Shown here one piece after another: positions 4,486 through 5,893 of a stretch of DNA of 5,893 bases. The position numbers and the translations under genes were made by a program. The notes below the pieces were generated by a model. That model saw nothing but the letters and a program-made list of their open reading frames with translations. It had not been told where the DNA came from and searched no databases. Origin of the DNA: Coleofasciculus sp. S288 (lineage in GTDB: Bacteria > Cyanobacteriota > Cyanobacteriia > Cyanobacteriales > Coleofasciculaceae); contig JAIUYC010000301.1 in assembly GCA_020216575.1 (NCBI GenBank), positions 1 to 5,893 of the forward strand, given 5' to 3'. Each line of letters opens with the position of its first letter. Within the stretch, counting starts at the first letter, position 1.

Positions 4486-5893
4486 ATGCATCCCAACCCT
4501 CTATCTGCTCATCTCGCTACTGTTCAAGCTCGTATAGATAAACAATTGACTCAAGTGTTACAAGCCACTGCCCCACACTCAGGAAGAAAGTCTAAGGAGG
4601 GAAAACACAAGCACAAGTTGTCCCTTGTTCTACTGATTTGCGTAATTTTACCCTTGCCTTTTTTGACAGGGTGTGCATTACCAAAAACGGAAGCGGAAGC
4701 TCAGTCAACGCCTCCCGGAGGGCAACAGGGGGGAGGTATTACGTCGGTGGATGTAGCGATCGCACGTACTGGGGTAATTCAGGAACCTAAGCCTATTCCA
4801 GGCAGGACTAAACCCGTGCGAGAAGTCTCACTCCGCGCCCAAGTCGAAGGCAGGCTGCTAGATCTTCAGGTGGATGTAGGCGATCACGTCAGCCAAGGTC
4901 AAATCTTGGCACGATTGGATGACTCCCTGTTAGTAACCGCCGTAAGTCAGGCACAATCAGAATTAACGGCGTTGCAATCTGAAGTTGCTCGCGCCCAAAC
5001 CCAAGTGAGTAACGCTCGTGCTCAAGCCGAACAAGCTCGCGCCGAACTAAGCCAAGCTAAAACAGACGCCGCCCGCAGGCAAACATTAGTGCGTCAGGGA
5101 GCAATTTCCAAGCAAGAAGCTGAATTGGCTCAAACAGCAGCTCGAACTGCCGAACAAACGTTGCAGGCTGCACTGGCACAAATTGACACGGAACAGCAAG
5201 CCGTAGCTGCTGCGCGAGGCAGGGTAGAGGCACAACGAGCCACTGTTGCTCAAGCTAAGGAGCGTCAATCTTACGCGCTGTTAGCCGCCCCCATCAACGG
5301 CGTGGTTTTGGAGAAGGTGAGCGAACCCGGAAATCTGATCCAACCTGGAGGTGAAGTCCTCAAACTGGGAGATTTCAGCCAAGTGAAAGCTGTGGTTAAC
5401 GTCACAGACTCACAACGATCAAACATTCGGGTGGGGCAGTCAGTGAAAGTGGAGTTAGATGCTTTTCCCAACGAGTCTTTTTCTGGGCGAGTTAGTCGCA
5501 TTGTTCCAGTCGCTAACGCCTTACAGATACCTGTAGAAATTACCTTTCCCAACAGTAATGGCCAGATTGGCAGCGAACTGCTAGCAAGGGTAATCTTTGA
5601 GGACAGGACAGCGTCTCGTGTTGTTGTGCCGCAGTCAGCGCTGCCAGAGGGAGAAGGGTGTCAGGAGTCAGGAGTCGGGAACAATCCACAATCCAGTGAG
5701 ACGACGGTGTTTGTTGTCACGGGTGAGGGTGCTGAAGCTAAGGTGCAGGCTCGTCGGGTGCAAGTAGGCAAGTGCGCTAACAACCAAGTGGAAATCCTCT
5801 CAGGTTTGCAACCGGGAGAACGGTTTGTTGCCCGGAGTGGTAAACCTCTCAAAGATGGTGAATCGGTGCGCTTCAGTGCTGTGTCCGAAACAT
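4486..5893 (+). CDS. RND-type efflux periplasmic adaptor (membrane-fusion) lipoprotein, 3' end outside window
   Basis: The frame is open from the ATG at 4486 to the right edge (469 residues visible), so the C-terminus is missing. The protein should bridge an inner-membrane RND pump and a TolC-like outer-membrane channel in the periplasm. A hydrophobic stretch (47-60) ends in the lipobox LTGC, with C63 as the lipid-anchored cysteine. The first lipoyl half follows, EGRLLDLQVDVGDHVSQGQILARLDD (121-146). Next comes a long alanine/glutamine-rich coiled-coil hairpin (about 150-262), then the second lipoyl half APINGVVLEKVSEPGNLI (267-285) and beta-barrel/membrane-proximal domains (about 296-465). 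The hairpin tip carries R197-x3-L201-x6-S208, the TolC-docking signature of AcrA-like adaptors. The segment before the lipobox is unusually long (62 residues) and ends in the basic KHKHK, so a later GTG (4555) or TTG (4618) start is possible. The ATG has only a weak GGAAG ribosome site. A heptamer tract interrupts the C-terminal domain at 5660-5695. An RND pump gene is expected downstream. Confidence 0.9.
   Translation, partial: MHPNPLSAHLATVQARIDKQLTQVLQATAPHSGRKSKEGKHKHKLSLVLLICVILPLPFLTGCALPKTEAEAQSTPPGGQQGGGITSVDVAIARTGVIQEPKPIPGRTKPVREVSLRAQVEGRLLDLQVDVGDHVSQGQILARLDDSLLVTAVSQAQSELTALQSEVARAQTQVSNARAQAEQARAELSQAKTDAARRQTLVRQGAISKQEAELAQTAARTAEQTLQAALAQIDTEQQAVAAARGRVEAQRATVAQAKERQSYALLAAPINGVVLEKVSEPGNLIQPGGEVLKLGDFSQVKAVVNVTDSQRSNIRVGQSVKVELDAFPNESFSGRVSRIVPVANALQIPVEITFPNSNGQIGSELLARVIFEDRTASRVVVPQSALPEGEGCQESGVGNNPQSSETTVFVVTGEGAEAKVQARRVQVGKCANNQVEILSGLQPGERFVARSGKPLKDGESVRFSAVSET
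5660..5695 (+). repeat. Two adjacent heptamer tandem repeats inside the adaptor gene
   Basis: GTCAGGA (5660-5666), GTCAGGA (5667-5673) and GTCGGGA (5674-5680) stand in tandem, followed one base later by CAATCCA twice (5682-5688, 5689-5695). They resemble the short tandemly repeated heptamers (STRR) described in filamentous cyanobacteria. They encode the polar, glycine/serine-rich segment around residues 392-404, between VPQSALPEGEG and TTVFVV, and keep the frame open. Confidence 0.7.

Noticed and set aside
638..4763. Repeated GCGATCGC octamers as a specific local signal
   Set aside because: This HIP1 palindrome is scattered at high density through many cyanobacterial genomes, so it supports the taxonomic call but marks nothing special here.
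5086..5852. Several minus-strand open frames opposite the adaptor gene
   Set aside because: They lie opposite a continuous adaptor reading frame with all expected domains and look like shadows of its GC-rich codons.

Overview
The window looks like chromosomal DNA of a cyanobacterium, probably a filamentous one. The octamer GCGATCGC (the cyanobacterial HIP1 palindrome) occurs five times in 5.9 kb, at 638, 1446, 3024, 4031 and 4756. The first gene is a cyanobacterial-type outer-membrane porin, and a heptamer tandem-repeat tract of the kind seen in filamentous cyanobacteria lies inside the last gene. The species cannot be named from the sequence alone.

Layout, left to right. (1) 1-948, plus strand: the C-terminal ~315 residues of an OprB/iron-uptake-type porin, cut by the window edge. 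(2) 949-1073: a short convergent gap holding a perfect 14-bp inverted repeat with a T6 loop. (3) 1074-1583, minus strand: a small secreted protein with two DUF4214 repeats. (4) 1584-1943: a divergent intergenic region whose right half holds repeated ATACTA/TAGTAT half-sites around a likely -10 element, then a small leader hairpin. (5) 1944-4001, plus strand: a compact three-gene operon of a MarR-family regulator, a DrrA-like ABC ATPase and an ABC-2 permease. The gap between the first two is 17 nt, and the last two overlap by 44 nt. (6) 4002-4485: a 484-bp non-coding stretch with a nested inverted-repeat element, a 16-bp perfect palindrome and a strong Shine-Dalgarno sequence with no nearby start codon. 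(7) 4486 to the right edge, plus strand: a lipoprotein membrane-fusion (periplasmic adaptor) subunit of an RND-type efflux pump, still open at the window end.

Functionally this is an envelope and export neighbourhood. The MarR regulator probably controls its own transcription and the ABC exporter, and the repeats in front of it are the obvious operator candidates. The adaptor protein carries the TolC-docking signature RxxxLxxxxxxS and would be expected to be followed by an RND pump gene outside the window. Whether it belongs to the same regulon as the ABC genes is open, because the long structured leader before it argues for its own promoter and control.

I saw no CRISPR array, tRNA, rRNA, complete insertion sequence or phage gene, and no clearly new multi-gene system. 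The most interesting signals are non-coding: the structured element at 4225-4289, the operator-like array at 1837-1888, and the heptamer tract inserted in frame in the adaptor gene.
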